Part shown: in pieces, positions 30,997 to 38,813 of the stretch
How the letters are laid out: the number at the start of each line of letters is the position of its first letter
Position numbering within the stretch: position 1 is the stretch's first letter
Source: CAYRGC01 sp964423795
GTDB lineage: Bacteria; Patescibacteriota; Gracilibacteria; Peribacterales; Peribacteraceae
Assembly: GCA_964423795.1 (NCBI GenBank)
Contig: CAYRGC010000003.1
Coordinates: 1 to 64,000, forward strand
Length of the DNA: 64,000 nt
Reading direction: 5' to 3'
Notes under the pieces: generated by a model
The model's database searches: none
Told to the model about the DNA's origin: nothing
What the model saw: the letters and a program-made list of their open reading frames with translations, nothing else
Program-made: the position numbers and the translations under genes

Positions 30997-31569
30997 TCAG
31001 CGGATCGGGGGCCGGCGAAGCCCCCGAAGGATCGCGACGGTCACGAGCCCGTCCGTGACCACGATGTAGACGGGGTACGCGGCCTCGAAGGACCCGAGCG
31101 ACCGTACAGAGAGCAACGACAGGACGGCGCCCGTCGTCCAGAGCACCCAAGCCCAGGGGTCTTCGCTCCGCGGAGCGGACACGGTTTTGCGAAACGTGGG
31201 AAACCAGGCGCACGCGTCGAGCGCGAGGACGAGGGCATGGGGCAGATACGGCGACGAGGTCAACCACCAGAGCGCCGCGATCGCGATCGCTGCGACGGCG
31301 CAGGCGATATCGACCGCCCCGATCGCGCCTCTTCCGTACCGGATCGACAGCAGCGCGACGAGCACTTGCCCGAGGAGCGCCGCGCCGGCGAGCCACAGCG
31401 CCGCTTTTCCTCCCCCGGCTGCGTACGTGGAAACCAAGAGCAACCCGACGAGCGCCCAGATCCACCACGAAACCGCGCTCGGCACCGTGGTCCTCCGCAC
31501 GATCCCCGCGACGTACGGAATGTACGCGAGCAACGTCAGGAGTCCGGCGGCGATGCTCAAGGCGACCAC
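30997..31569 (-). CDS. PQ-loop-like membrane protein
   Basis: A 190-residue membrane protein with six or seven helices in two similar halves. The first half has LLAYIPYVAGIVRRTTVPSAVSWWIW; the second ACAWFPTFRKTVSAPRSEDPWAW. Both match the PQ-loop-like repeat (Y-P or F-P, then K/R-T, P, W). GTG 31569 was chosen because TATCAT lies 6 nt upstream and hydrophobic sequence starts there; upstream residues are basic and out of character. Transport role unknown. Confidence 0.75.
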   Translation of the reverse strand: MVALSIAAGLLTLLAYIPYVAGIVRRTTVPSAVSWWIWALVGLLLVSTYAAGGGKAALWLAGAALLGQVLVALLSIRYGRGAIGAVDIACAVAAIAIAALWWLTSSPYLPHALVLALDACAWFPTFRKTVSAPRSEDPWAWVLWTTGAVLSLLSVRSLGSFEAAYPVYIVVTDGLVTVAILRGLRRPPIR

Positions 31570-31575
31570 CGTTTG

Positions 31576-31581
31576 ATGATA
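31576..31581 (-). promoter_or_regulatory. Extended -10 for the PQ-loop gene
   Basis: GCTATCAT, 6 nt before GTG 31569. Confidence 0.5.
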
Positions 31582-31609
31582 GCGCAGGGCACGGGGGACC
31601 GTATGAAGC

Positions 31610-32131
31610 TCATGCCGTTTCCCGCGTGACAAATCGATCGTACAGCCTCCGCAAGATCGACTGCTCATGTTCCAACCGACCGATGCAAAAATCTTCGGTC
31701 TGGCGCGCGAGGGCGCGCTCGCGGGGACTCGCGATCCATTCCTCCCTGGAGGAAGGCGCTTGCCATCCCGTGGCGACCAATAGGTCAAAGACCGTGGGGA
31801 GATCGTCATTCGCGTCGAGCAGAGCGATTCGGCCCCGGTGCACGAGGATTTCGCTCGCTATGTCCGCATTCGCCGTGGCGTACAGGCGCCCGATGAGCTG
31901 ACCGACTTTCGCGTCGAACACCGCCCGAAAGCCCGTCAGGATCGATTCGATTTCCCGGGACTGGCCCCGGAGGATATCGGGGCCGGTCGGCAACTCCGTC
32001 CGCATGAGTTCCACGACGCGTGCGATGCCCAGGAGCGTCGTCTCCGGAGCACGCCCTTCAGGCGTCGTTTCGTACAGACGAACGACGTCGGCGATCGACT
32101 CTATCGCCGCCCGTGAAGATCCCTCGATCAT
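31610..32131 (-). CDS. Hypothetical helical protein
   Basis: A 173-residue soluble, almost entirely helical protein (AAIESIADVVRLYETTPEGR ... EHEQSILRRLYDRFV). No known domain. The TAGTAT box 6 nt before ATG 32131 and even codon usage support it being real. Upstream of and co-directional with the PQ-loop gene, which has its own promoter. Confidence 0.65.
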   Translation of the reverse strand: MIEGSSRAAIESIADVVRLYETTPEGRAPETTLLGIARVVELMRTELPTGPDILRGQSREIESILTGFRAVFDAKVGQLIGRLYATANADIASEILVHRGRIALLDANDDLPTVFDLLVATGWQAPSSREEWIASPRERALARQTEDFCIGRLEHEQSILRRLYDRFVTRETA

Positions 32132-32137
32132 GGTCTC

Positions 32138-32143
32138 ATACTA
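32138..32143 (-). promoter_or_regulatory. -10 box of the 31610-32131 gene
   Basis: TAGTAT, 6 nt before ATG 32131. Confidence 0.5.
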
Positions 32144-32216
32144 TTCCACGGACAATGTCCATGTCACGATGGGCCCGGCAAAGTCGGCGACACGTGGCGA
32201 CCGGTTGACGACGCCC

Positions 32217-32315
32217 TCAGAGCCGGCGAGCCCTGTCCGCTCGCACCGGAATCGCGACGGGCGCGACGGATGCCCCCGACAGGAGCGCGATGAGGAGACG
32301 GAAGAAGCGACGCAT
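32217..32315 (-). CDS. Possible 32-aa micro-ORF resembling a signal peptide
   Basis: MRRFFRLLIALLSGASVAP then a basic tail (RADRARRL): a basic start and hydrophobic core like a signal peptide or small membrane peptide. No SD or -10 box at the usual distance. Could be a gene remnant or chance. Confidence 0.2.
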   Translation of the reverse strand: MRRFFRLLIALLSGASVAPVAIPVRADRARRL

Positions 32316-32425
32316 ACCGGGCAGGGAGAAAGGAAGAGTCAGTATACCGCTCTCGCGGCGGCGGCCACGAAAAACCTCGGGAAAATCGGCATGGATTTCG
32401 CCTTTCCTCGACGGGGTGTCAAACG

Positions 32426-32431
32426 CATACT
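32426..32431 (+). promoter_or_regulatory. -10 box for the lipoprotein at 32438
   Basis: CATACT, 6 nt before the ATG. Confidence 0.4.
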
Positions 32432-32437
32432 CGGCCC

Positions 32438-33004
32438 ATGCGCCTCTCCCCCCTCTCGCTGTCCCCTCTCCTGCTGCTCGCGCTCGTCGCGTGCGCCCCG
32501 ACGATCGCGCCGATTGACGGTGCCCCGTCCACGAGCACGCCGACGATGATCCGGGACGGAAAAACGGCGACGGTCACGCTCGAGCTGTCCGCCTCCGAAG
32601 ACGCACAAGCGACCGTGCACACGAAGGCGCGCCTCAACGTGACGGGAGTCGTGACGACGATCGTGAACCTCGGCGAGGTCGCGGGTCCGCTCCAGGTGGT
32701 GAAGGAGAGCGCCTACGGGCTCTACAAGAAGCCGAACGGGGCGCCGATCCTCGTCCTCAGCGCGTGGTGGGCCGGAGGCGGCGACGAATTCGTCGTGACG
32801 CGCACGCAGGACGGCCTCCTCATCCAGAAGCGCTCGGGCGACGAATCCGGCACCTGCACGACGCTTGAGACCGTCGGCGAGGTGGCGCTGCCCGCGGGCA
32901 CCGAGGTCACACTCGAAGGCCTGGGCGAGGACCGCGTCGACCAATCGAGCCTCACGTTCTGCGCGGAGAAGGACGTCGTGGGCGCAGACGGGGTCGAAGA
33001 CTGA
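32438..33004 (+). CDS. Lipoprotein of unknown function
   Basis: A 188-residue lipoprotein: lipobox LALVAC (Cys at about 19) followed by a Pro/Ser/Thr linker and a beta-rich domain (GKTATVTLELSAS; LVVS-like strand ILVLSAWWAGGGDEF; GTEVTLEGLGEDRV). Two Cys (CTTLE and TFCAEK) may pair. No family known to me. The next gene begins 10 nt after the stop without its own -10 box, so they are probably co-transcribed. Confidence 0.7.
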   Translation: MRLSPLSLSPLLLLALVACAPTIAPIDGAPSTSTPTMIRDGKTATVTLELSASEDAQATVHTKARLNVTGVVTTIVNLGEVAGPLQVVKESAYGLYKKPNGAPILVLSAWWAGGGDEFVVTRTQDGLLIQKRSGDESGTCTTLETVGEVALPAGTEVTLEGLGEDRVDQSSLTFCAEKDVVGADGVED

Positions 33005-33014
33005 TTGATCACCG

Positions 33015-33722
33015 ATGCGTATCCGTGAAGCAAGCCTCGGAGGAAACGACATTCGCGAAGAAATCTCGCGTGACGGCTTCGTGGTACTCGGGAACATTCC
33101 ACTGACGGAACCGCGCAAGCGCCTCGAGGAAATTCTCTCTCGGTTTGGCACTCCGACTATCGAGGACGCAAGCGACGTGAAGCCCAAAGACAGCGGCCAT
33201 CCCCTCTCCACAAAGGGCTCGGCACATTTCGGATTGCATACCGATAGGGCACTGTATCCGATACCACCCGAATACATCGGATTGCTATGCCTTTCCAGGG
33301 ATACCCGCGGTGGCGAGTCGCTCCTTGCCGACGCCCGCGATGGCCTTCGACTCCTCACCGAGACTCAACGCGACGCGCTGCGAACGACCACGGTGCGGTA
33401 TCCGACCCCTCGGGCTCTCCGAGCTTCCCAGGGAGAAACTGTAGACATTCGCGTCCTGGACTCGGTCCGGCGCCAAAACGGCGATCATCACATCCTGCGG
33501 TACCGATACGGCATCGACGAAATCGAAGGGTTGTCGCCGCTGCTGAAAGAAGCGCTTCGCTCATTGCTTGCGACGCTCAAGCAAACGATGCGCTGCTTCG
33601 CTCTTGAACCGCAACAGGCACTCCTCTTCAGTAATGAATGGATGCTGCATGGACGCACCGAGATCGTGCCCGATCCGGGTACAGACGTATCGAAGCGGCA
33701 CCTCATCCGCATGTTCGCTTGA
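33015..33722 (+). CDS. TauD/TfdA-like Fe(II)/2-oxoglutarate dioxygenase
   Basis: A 235-residue jelly-roll oxygenase. FGLHTDRALYPIPPEYIGLLC carries the HxD metal motif (His-Thr-Asp). ALLFSNEWMLHGRTEI supplies the distal His, and KRHLIRMFA the 2-oxoglutarate-binding Arg. GGESLLADARD is the strand-turn following the motif in TauD/TfdA proteins. The substrate is unknown; small-molecule or peptide hydroxylation is possible. It is an unusual activity for a small-genome organism. Gene body is less GC-extreme than its neighbours. Confidence 0.85.
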   Translation: MRIREASLGGNDIREEISRDGFVVLGNIPLTEPRKRLEEILSRFGTPTIEDASDVKPKDSGHPLSTKGSAHFGLHTDRALYPIPPEYIGLLCLSRDTRGGESLLADARDGLRLLTETQRDALRTTTVRYPTPRALRASQGETVDIRVLDSVRRQNGDHHILRYRYGIDEIEGLSPLLKEALRSLLATLKQTMRCFALEPQQALLFSNEWMLHGRTEIVPDPGTDVSKRHLIRMFA

Positions 33723-33869
33723 GCGCGTGAAGCCACCATCGAGGCTCAGGACTTCCCCGGGCTGAGCCCCCCTGGGAGGCTCTTCACCCAAGCAAAAAAT
33801 AGACACCATTCCCTTTGGCAGAAGAACAAACGGAAGGTACCCGCACAATAATCATCACCGATGATCGAA

Positions 33870-33945
33870 TGGTGCCACGGACCGGGCTTGAACCGGTGAC
33901 CCCAGGCTTATGAGTCCTGTGCTCTACCAGCTGAGCTACCGTGGC
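33870..33945 (-). tRNA. tRNA-Met(CAT), elongator-like, CCA encoded
   Basis: GCCACGG/CCGTGGC acceptor, D stem GCTC/GAGC, loop CTCATAA with anticodon CAT, T stem ACCGG/CCGGT, genomic CCA. The paired first base excludes initiator. The anticodon stem CAGGA/GCCTG has one A-G mismatch next to the loop. A CAT tRNA could also be the lysidine-modified Ile tRNA; I cannot tell. Confidence 0.92.
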
Positions 33946-34000
33946 ATAAGGGATCAAACGTCGATGATGATAAGGGAAAGAGCAAACTTTTTTGAAGCGC

Positions 34001-34055
34001 GTCTCGCTTCGCTCGCTGCGGCCAGCTGAGCGAGCGTGGCACGGTGTAGCGAGAG
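34001..34055. repeat. REP-like nested palindromes beside tRNA-Met
   Basis: CTCGCT ... AGCGAG outer pair and CGCTCGCT ... AGCGAGCG inner pair, containing CTGAGCGAGCG. Includes the degenerate tRNA-Met copy. Confidence 0.5.
34022..34041 (-). repeat. Possible degenerate copy of the tRNA-Met 5' end
   Basis: 17 of 20 nt match 33927-33946 (D arm and acceptor 5' strand) at an offset of 95 bp; the three changes are adjacent. Weaker than the other tRNA copies and overlaps a palindrome, so chance similarity is possible. Confidence 0.4.
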
Positions 34056-34113
34056 CAGGCGGATTCTACGGGCGCAGGGCCTGTCCGGGAAGGGCTTCTT
34101 ACTGCCTTTCTGG

Positions 34114-34119
34114 TACGAT
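34114..34119 (+). promoter_or_regulatory. -10 box for the hydrolase
   Basis: TACGAT, 6 nt before GTG 34126. Confidence 0.5.
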
Positions 34120-34125
34120 CTGCCT

Positions 34126-34890
34126 GTGTCGACCGTACTTCTTTGTCTACACGGCTGGGGAGGGTCCTCCGAGTCCTTCACCGAACTTTGCGAGGCGCTT
34201 AAGGCGAGCGATCTCGTTCTGCTGACGCCCGACCTGCCCGGCTTTGGCGCCAACCCCGAGCCCCCGCGTCCGTGGACGACGGACGACTACGCCGACTGGA
34301 CGGCGCTGTGGGTCCGCGACGAGCTCAAACGCAGGAACGCGCACGTCGACCGGTTTTTCCTGCTCGGGCACTCCCACGGGGGCCGCATCGCGATCAAGCT
34401 CGCGACCGAATCGCGGGAAGGGATGCCGCGGATCGATCGGTTGTTCCTGTGCGCGGCCGCGGGTATCAAGCACCCCCGTCATCTCAAGCGCGCGTTCGGC
34501 CTCACTCTCGCGAAAACCGGGAAGTTCTTCCTCAAGATCCCCTTCCTCAACCGCCTGGCGCCGCTCGCGAAGAAGCTCCTTTACAAACTCGTGCGCGTCC
34601 ACGACTACGAGCGCGCGAGCCCGCTCATGCGACAGACGCTCATCAACGTCACGCAGGAGGACCTGCGAGACCTTCTGGAAGACATCGAGGTGCCGACCGA
34701 TATCTTCTGGGGCGACCGAGACGGCATGACGCCGGTCTCCGACGCCTACCTCATGCACGAGCGCATCCGCGGAAGCGAACTCACCGTGTTCCCGGGAATC
34801 CGCCATCGCGTGCACCGCGACTCGGCCGTCCAAATAGCGCAACGCATTCTCGAACGGGACGCCGCGCTGAAGACGGCGTTATCGCCCTGA
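34126..34890 (+). CDS. Alpha/beta hydrolase
   Basis: A 254-residue alpha/beta-fold hydrolase. LLCLHGWGGSSESF has the oxyanion-hole HGWGG, FFLLGHSHGGRIAIKLA holds the nucleophile elbow G-H-S-H-G with Ser, DIFWGDRDGMTPVSDA has the acid, and PGIRHRVHRDS the catalytic His. Esterase, lipase or C-C hydrolase activity is possible. GTG 34126 is preferred over an in-frame GTG at 34036, because the latter lies inside the tRNA-Met/REP repeat and the former has TACGAT 6 nt upstream. Confidence 0.85.
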   Translation: MSTVLLCLHGWGGSSESFTELCEALKASDLVLLTPDLPGFGANPEPPRPWTTDDYADWTALWVRDELKRRNAHVDRFFLLGHSHGGRIAIKLATESREGMPRIDRLFLCAAAGIKHPRHLKRAFGLTLAKTGKFFLKIPFLNRLAPLAKKLLYKLVRVHDYERASPLMRQTLINVTQEDLRDLLEDIEVPTDIFWGDRDGMTPVSDAYLMHERIRGSELTVFPGIRHRVHRDSAVQIAQRILERDAALKTALSP

Positions 34891-34923
34891 GTCTGACGAA
34901 GATCCTGGAGCGCGACGGCCCGA

Positions 34924-35916
34924 TCACAGTCCGAGGAACTGGAGCATCGTGCCCCACCACGAGTCGTGCTGCTGCTGCAGTTGCTGCGCGGCGATCTCCT
35001 CGGGCGTGAGACCGTCGGAGGGACCAGTGTCCGGAATCGGCTCGATCACGAGGTTCTGGATAGGATACGGAACATCCACGCCGTTTGCTTCGGCATCGAG
35101 AAGGGAGTCCGCCTCCGACGAAACGGCTTCCGAACCGTCTTGGTACATGGACGGATCGGGGACGGGAATGGGACCCGTGTCCTCAGGCGGCGGGGGATCG
35201 AAGGCCTGCGGCGCGCCGACGTTGAGCAGTACGGCGACGCAGTCCGGATCGACCTCGTCGATCAGCAAATCCCCGTCCTCATCGATGCCATCCCCGCAGA
35301 TCTCCGTCGGGAAAGCAGCCGACGATTCGGAAGAGATCGACGAAGCCTCGGCGGACGCCGACGACCGGGCCGAGAAGGACTCGCCCTTATTCACGCGGTC
35401 AATCAACGCGTTGGCGGCGCGTACGATATCGGACGCCTTGCAGTACGCCGCGCACGGCTCGAGGAGACCGCCGTCGGCGGCACATTGGTCCGCGGCATAC
35501 AGTTCGCCGATCTCATTGCAGGAATCGCCGATGCGACAACATTGGGAATCGTCGACCGGAATGAAGACGGAAACGGAGGAATCGGTTGACGAGATCCCCT
35601 GCTCGTCCGTGACCGGCTGCGCGACCGTGGGATCCGTCTCCGGCGTGAACATCCGGAGAAAATCGATGATGCCGGTGTACGTGGCGGGATCGGCGGAAGA
35701 CTCACTGCTCTCTTCCGCCTCTCCGAAAGGAAGCTGAAGGTTTTCCAGCGACGGCGCAGGCGGCAAGCCCGTCACCGTCTGCGCGAGGGTCGGGGGCCGA
35801 ATCGTCGCGCTCAGGTCCGTATTGGAAAAAAGCATCACGCCGACCGTCGTGCCCATGAGGACCAGCGCCCAGAAACAGAGCGTGAGGAGCGACGAAGGAG
35901 AAACGTTGCGCGACAT
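34924..35916 (-). CDS. Membrane-anchored Ser-rich surface protein with a DGIDEDGD motif
   Basis: A 330-residue exported protein: one N-terminal membrane helix (about 10-30), a Ser/Glu-rich stretch, and a Cys-containing region (SQCCRIGDSCNEIGELYAAD ... CAAYCKASD). A Ser-rich linker follows, then EICGDGIDEDGDLLIDEVD-PDC, the calcium-loop-like DGIDxDGD motif common in secreted bacterial proteins. The tail is Pro-rich and ends with a Gln run (QQLQQQH) and WWGTMLQFLG. No catalytic motif. Adhesion or structural role is inferred from layout only. Confidence 0.75.
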   Translation of the reverse strand: MSRNVSPSSLLTLCFWALVLMGTTVGVMLFSNTDLSATIRPPTLAQTVTGLPPAPSLENLQLPFGEAEESSESSADPATYTGIIDFLRMFTPETDPTVAQPVTDEQGISSTDSSVSVFIPVDDSQCCRIGDSCNEIGELYAADQCAADGGLLEPCAAYCKASDIVRAANALIDRVNKGESFSARSSASAEASSISSESSAAFPTEICGDGIDEDGDLLIDEVDPDCVAVLLNVGAPQAFDPPPPEDTGPIPVPDPSMYQDGSEAVSSEADSLLDAEANGVDVPYPIQNLVIEPIPDTGPSDGLTPEEIAAQQLQQQHDSWWGTMLQFLGL

Positions 35917-35950
35917 TGGATTCCGTGTTTGTGTAACGAGTAATGAATAT

Positions 35951-35979
35951 ATTATACAATATATTTTATATTTGAGCAA
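35951..35979 (-). promoter_or_regulatory. Canonical promoter of the 34924-35916 gene
   Basis: TTGCTC (35974-35979), 17-nt AT-rich spacer, TATAAT (35951-35956); leader about 30 nt. One of two near-consensus promoters in the window. Confidence 0.7.
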
Positions 35980-36023
35980 TAACCCTCGACCGCGGAAATG
36001 CCGCAAGGGAATGCGGATTTTGC

Positions 36024-36029
36024 TAGGAT
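36024..36029 (+). promoter_or_regulatory. Extended -10 of the murF-like gene
   Basis: TGCTAGGAT, 6 nt before GTG 36036. Confidence 0.55.
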
Positions 36030-36035
36030 TCTGTC

Positions 36036-37565
36036 GTGTTACCGTCCCCCTTGCTGCTCCTCTCAGCGCTCCTTGCGTCCGCGTCTCCCCTGCTGACATA
36101 CGCGTGGTTATGGCAGCTGAAAGAGTGGCGCGTCGATCGCTTGCGCGAGGAACTGGCGCGCGAAGGTCTGTATCCCTTGGTCGGCCGCGCCCGGCCGTCG
36201 ATCGTCGGCATCGCGGCAATCATCGCGTTCGTCGATCCCGCGCTGGCCTCACCGGCGCTCGGCACGGGCCTGCTGCTCTTGGCGCTGCTCTCGGGGGCGG
36301 GGTTCGCCATGGGCCGCCAGCGCATGCCGCGGTGGACTCCCAAGGCGCTCTGCATCGCGGCGCTCGCCGGAACGCTCGATATGGCGGGAGGAGGCCTCGT
36401 GCTTCTCTGGGACTGGCCGCTGCTCCTGCTCCTCCTGCCGCTCGCGCAACCCCTCGTGATCGGGCTTTCGTGGCTGCTCTTCTGGCCCGTGGACCGCTGG
36501 CTCAAGGGACGGGTCCTTCGGACCGCCAGGGCGATGCGCCGGCGCTTCCCCCGCCTCGTCGTGGTGGGCATCACCGGCAGCGTCGGCAAAACCACGACCA
36601 AGGAATTGCTGGGCCATCTGCTGCAGGACCTGCACCCCGCGGTCACCCCCGCGTACATGAACGCGGAGATCGGGGTGGCGCGCTGGCTCATCCGCACGCT
36701 GGCCGCGCGTGCTCCGGAAGACGCGAGCCCCCTCGTCATCGAGATGGGCGCGTATTCCAAGGGCGAGATCGCGCTTTTAAGCGACATCGCGCGACCGACC
36801 GTCGGCGTCGTCACCGCCGTCGGCGACCAGCACCTCGCGCTGTTCGGCTCGGAGGAAGCCATCGCCCAGGCGAAAGGCGAACTCATCGCCTCGTTGCCCC
36901 CGGACGGTCGCGCCTTCCTCAACGGCGACCAACCGCTCGTGCGCTCCATGGCGGAACGCGCCGCGTGCCCGGTGACGCTCGCGGGCACGGGCGGCCGCCT
37001 CGACGTCGAGGCGTTCGACATCACCGAGACGGAAGCCGGTCTGCAGTTCCGGACCCAAGACACGTTGCTCCTGCTCCCCATGCGCGGGACGCACAACGTG
37101 GTCAACGTCCTCCTGGCCGTGAGCGTCGCCCAGCATTTGGGCATTCGCCTCCCCCGCATCGCCGAACTGCTCCGCAGTTTCCGCCCGCCGCACCAGACGT
37201 TCTCGGTGCGCGCGGAAGGCACGGTGACGGTGCTCGATGACACGCATAATTCCAGCAGCAGCTCGATACGCGCGGCGATCGCGTGGGCGCGCACGCAGCC
37301 CCAGGAGAGGAAGACGCTGCTCGCGGCGGGCCTCATCGAACTCGGAGAGAAACAGGCGCCGGTCGAGCGCGAACTCGGGGGTCTCTGCAAGGCGGTCTTC
37401 GACCGGGTGATCGTCCTCGATCCCGCCAGCCGCTCGCACGTGGCCGACGGATACGGCGAGAAGACGGAGCTCTATTCGACGCAAACCCCCAAGGTGGAGC
37501 CGGGATCGCTGCTCGTCTGCGTCGGGCGGATGTCGGGCAAGACCGTTTCCCGCCTGCTGCCGTGA
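36036..37565 (+). CDS. MurF-like Mur ligase with N-terminal membrane domain
   Basis: A 509-residue protein. The first 150 residues hold about five hydrophobic helices (LLLLSALLASASPLL at the start; LLLWDWPLLLLLLPLAQ later). A Mur ligase core follows: VVVGITGSVGKTTTKELLGHLL (ATP loop, about 178-199), TPAYMNAEIGVARWL, LVIEMGAYSKGEI, and the C-terminal TVLDDTHNSSSSSIRAA. MurF ligates D-Ala-D-Ala (or other units) to UDP-MurNAc-tripeptide; a membrane-tethered form is unusual, and the real substrate could be lipid-linked. It heads a three-gene wall operon and its TGA overlaps the next GTG. Confidence 0.85.
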   Translation: MLPSPLLLLSALLASASPLLTYAWLWQLKEWRVDRLREELAREGLYPLVGRARPSIVGIAAIIAFVDPALASPALGTGLLLLALLSGAGFAMGRQRMPRWTPKALCIAALAGTLDMAGGGLVLLWDWPLLLLLLPLAQPLVIGLSWLLFWPVDRWLKGRVLRTARAMRRRFPRLVVVGITGSVGKTTTKELLGHLLQDLHPAVTPAYMNAEIGVARWLIRTLAARAPEDASPLVIEMGAYSKGEIALLSDIARPTVGVVTAVGDQHLALFGSEEAIAQAKGELIASLPPDGRAFLNGDQPLVRSMAERAACPVTLAGTGGRLDVEAFDITETEAGLQFRTQDTLLLLPMRGTHNVVNVLLAVSVAQHLGIRLPRIAELLRSFRPPHQTFSVRAEGTVTVLDDTHNSSSSSIRAAIAWARTQPQERKTLLAAGLIELGEKQAPVERELGGLCKAVFDRVIVLDPASRSHVADGYGEKTELYSTQTPKVEPGSLLVCVGRMSGKTVSRLLP

Positions 37566-38797
37566 GCGCGCCCATCCACCACACGTTCGCCCCGCTCGGG
37601 GATACCCGTCAGCGTCGCCTGGCGCTGCGCCTTTCCTATGTGCCCTGGCGCTACCGCCGCGGGCCGGCGGCGCAGCGCCTGCGCGCGCACGTGGAAGACC
37701 TGCTCGGCGGAAAGGCCTGCCTGTTTTCGACGGGCCGCGAGGCCCTTCTCGCGTTCCTGCGGACCCGCGGTTGGGCCCCCGGAGACGAGGTGATCGTCCA
37801 GGGATACACCTGCGCCGTGGTGCCGAACGCCGTCGCGGCCGCGGGCCTCACGCCCGTGTACGCCGACGTCGATGCCGCCAGCCTCTCGCTTTCGGTGGAA
37901 GACACGGAGCGGCGCGTGACTCCAAAAACGCGGGCGATCCTCTGCCAGCACACCTTCGGCATCCCCGCCCCGCTCGCGGCGCTTCGGGCGCTCTGTGACC
38001 GAAAGGGGCTGCTGCTCATCGAGGATTGCGCGCATGTGCTGCCCGACGCCAAGGGGCCGGAGGGCGTGGGACGCACCGGAGACGCCGTGCTCCTCAGCTT
38101 CGGCCGGGACAAAGCCGTCTCAGGCGTCACCGGCGGCGCGATCGTCACCCGGCGCCTGCTCGATCCCGCACGGATCCGCGCGGAGGAAGACGCGGCGGCG
38201 GATCTTTCCTGGTGGACCGTCGCGCGACTGTTGGAGTATCCGCAGATCTACGCGTTCGCCCGCCCGCTCTACGGCTCGGGCCTCGGGAAAGCCGTCCTCA
38301 AGGCGGCGGCGCTCTTGCGCTTGCTGCTGCCCATCCTGACCGCGGCCGAGAAGCGCGGAACCATGCGGACGACGCTCCGCCGGATGCCGGACGCGTGCGC
38401 GGCGCTCGCCCTCGAGCAACTGCGGCGCCTCGGCGCCTTGAACGGCCAGCGGCGCGTGCTCACGGCGTTCTACCTGCGCGAGGCGCAGGCACGGGGCTGG
38501 ACGATCGATGCCTGCCTTTCGCCCGATCTTCCGCTCCAGAAATTCCCCCTGTTCACGCGCTCTGCGGAGACGATCCGTGCCTCGCTGCGTCGCCAGAACA
38601 TCCACCTGCACGACGGCTGGACCGGCTGCGTCATCTGCCCCTCGACGGTCTGCCCGTCCGATCTCGGCTACCGCGACGGCGAGGATCCCGTGGCGGAGGA
38701 GGCGGGCTCCCGGATCCTCTGTCTGCCCACGCATCCGACCATGACGGTGTTCCAGGCGAAGAGACTCGTCGAAGCCCTCGATCCCCTGCTCCCCTGA
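37562..38797 (+). CDS. DegT/DnrJ/EryC1/StrS-family PLP aminotransferase
   Basis: A 411-residue fold-type I PLP enzyme. FSTGREALLAFL matches the cofactor phosphate region, HTFGIPAPL and LLIEDCAHVLPDAKG (Asp contacting the PLP ring nitrogen) follow, and SFGRDKAVSGVTGGAIV contains the Schiff-base Lys. Family members transaminate nucleotide-linked keto sugars or act on small amines. GTG 37562 overlaps the murF-like stop by 3 nt. Position between a Mur ligase and a FemAB transferase suggests an amino-sugar or amino-acid modification of wall precursors. Confidence 0.88.
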   Translation: MSAPIHHTFAPLGDTRQRRLALRLSYVPWRYRRGPAAQRLRAHVEDLLGGKACLFSTGREALLAFLRTRGWAPGDEVIVQGYTCAVVPNAVAAAGLTPVYADVDAASLSLSVEDTERRVTPKTRAILCQHTFGIPAPLAALRALCDRKGLLLIEDCAHVLPDAKGPEGVGRTGDAVLLSFGRDKAVSGVTGGAIVTRRLLDPARIRAEEDAAADLSWWTVARLLEYPQIYAFARPLYGSGLGKAVLKAAALLRLLLPILTAAEKRGTMRTTLRRMPDACAALALEQLRRLGALNGQRRVLTAFYLREAQARGWTIDACLSPDLPLQKFPLFTRSAETIRASLRRQNIHLHDGWTGCVICPSTVCPSDLGYRDGEDPVAEEAGSRILCLPTHPTMTVFQAKRLVEALDPLLP

Positions 38798-38800
38798 CGG

Positions 38801-38806
38801 TACGAT
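38801..38806 (+). promoter_or_regulatory. -10 box before femAB
   Basis: TACGAT, 7 nt before ATG 38814. It overlaps an earlier ATG (38805), so 38814 is the likelier start. Confidence 0.45.
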
Positions 38807-38813
38807 GACGCCG

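Larger units (their letters stand above)
32132..32437. other. 306-nt intergenic region
   Basis: Divergent promoters at both ends (32138-32143 minus, 32426-32431 plus). The only ORF worth noting is a 32-residue signal-peptide-like one at 32217-32315. I see no palindromes or repeats. Confidence 0.5.

Noticed and set aside
30905..31468. Upstream extension of the Ser-rich lipoprotein frame
   Set aside because: It runs antisense-like and out of frame through the PQ-loop gene; the lipoprotein signal begins at 30904.
34036..34125. N-terminal 30 residues of the longest hydrolase frame
   Set aside because: They are encoded by the REP/tRNA-Met repeat and precede the -10 box; GTG 34126 is preferred.
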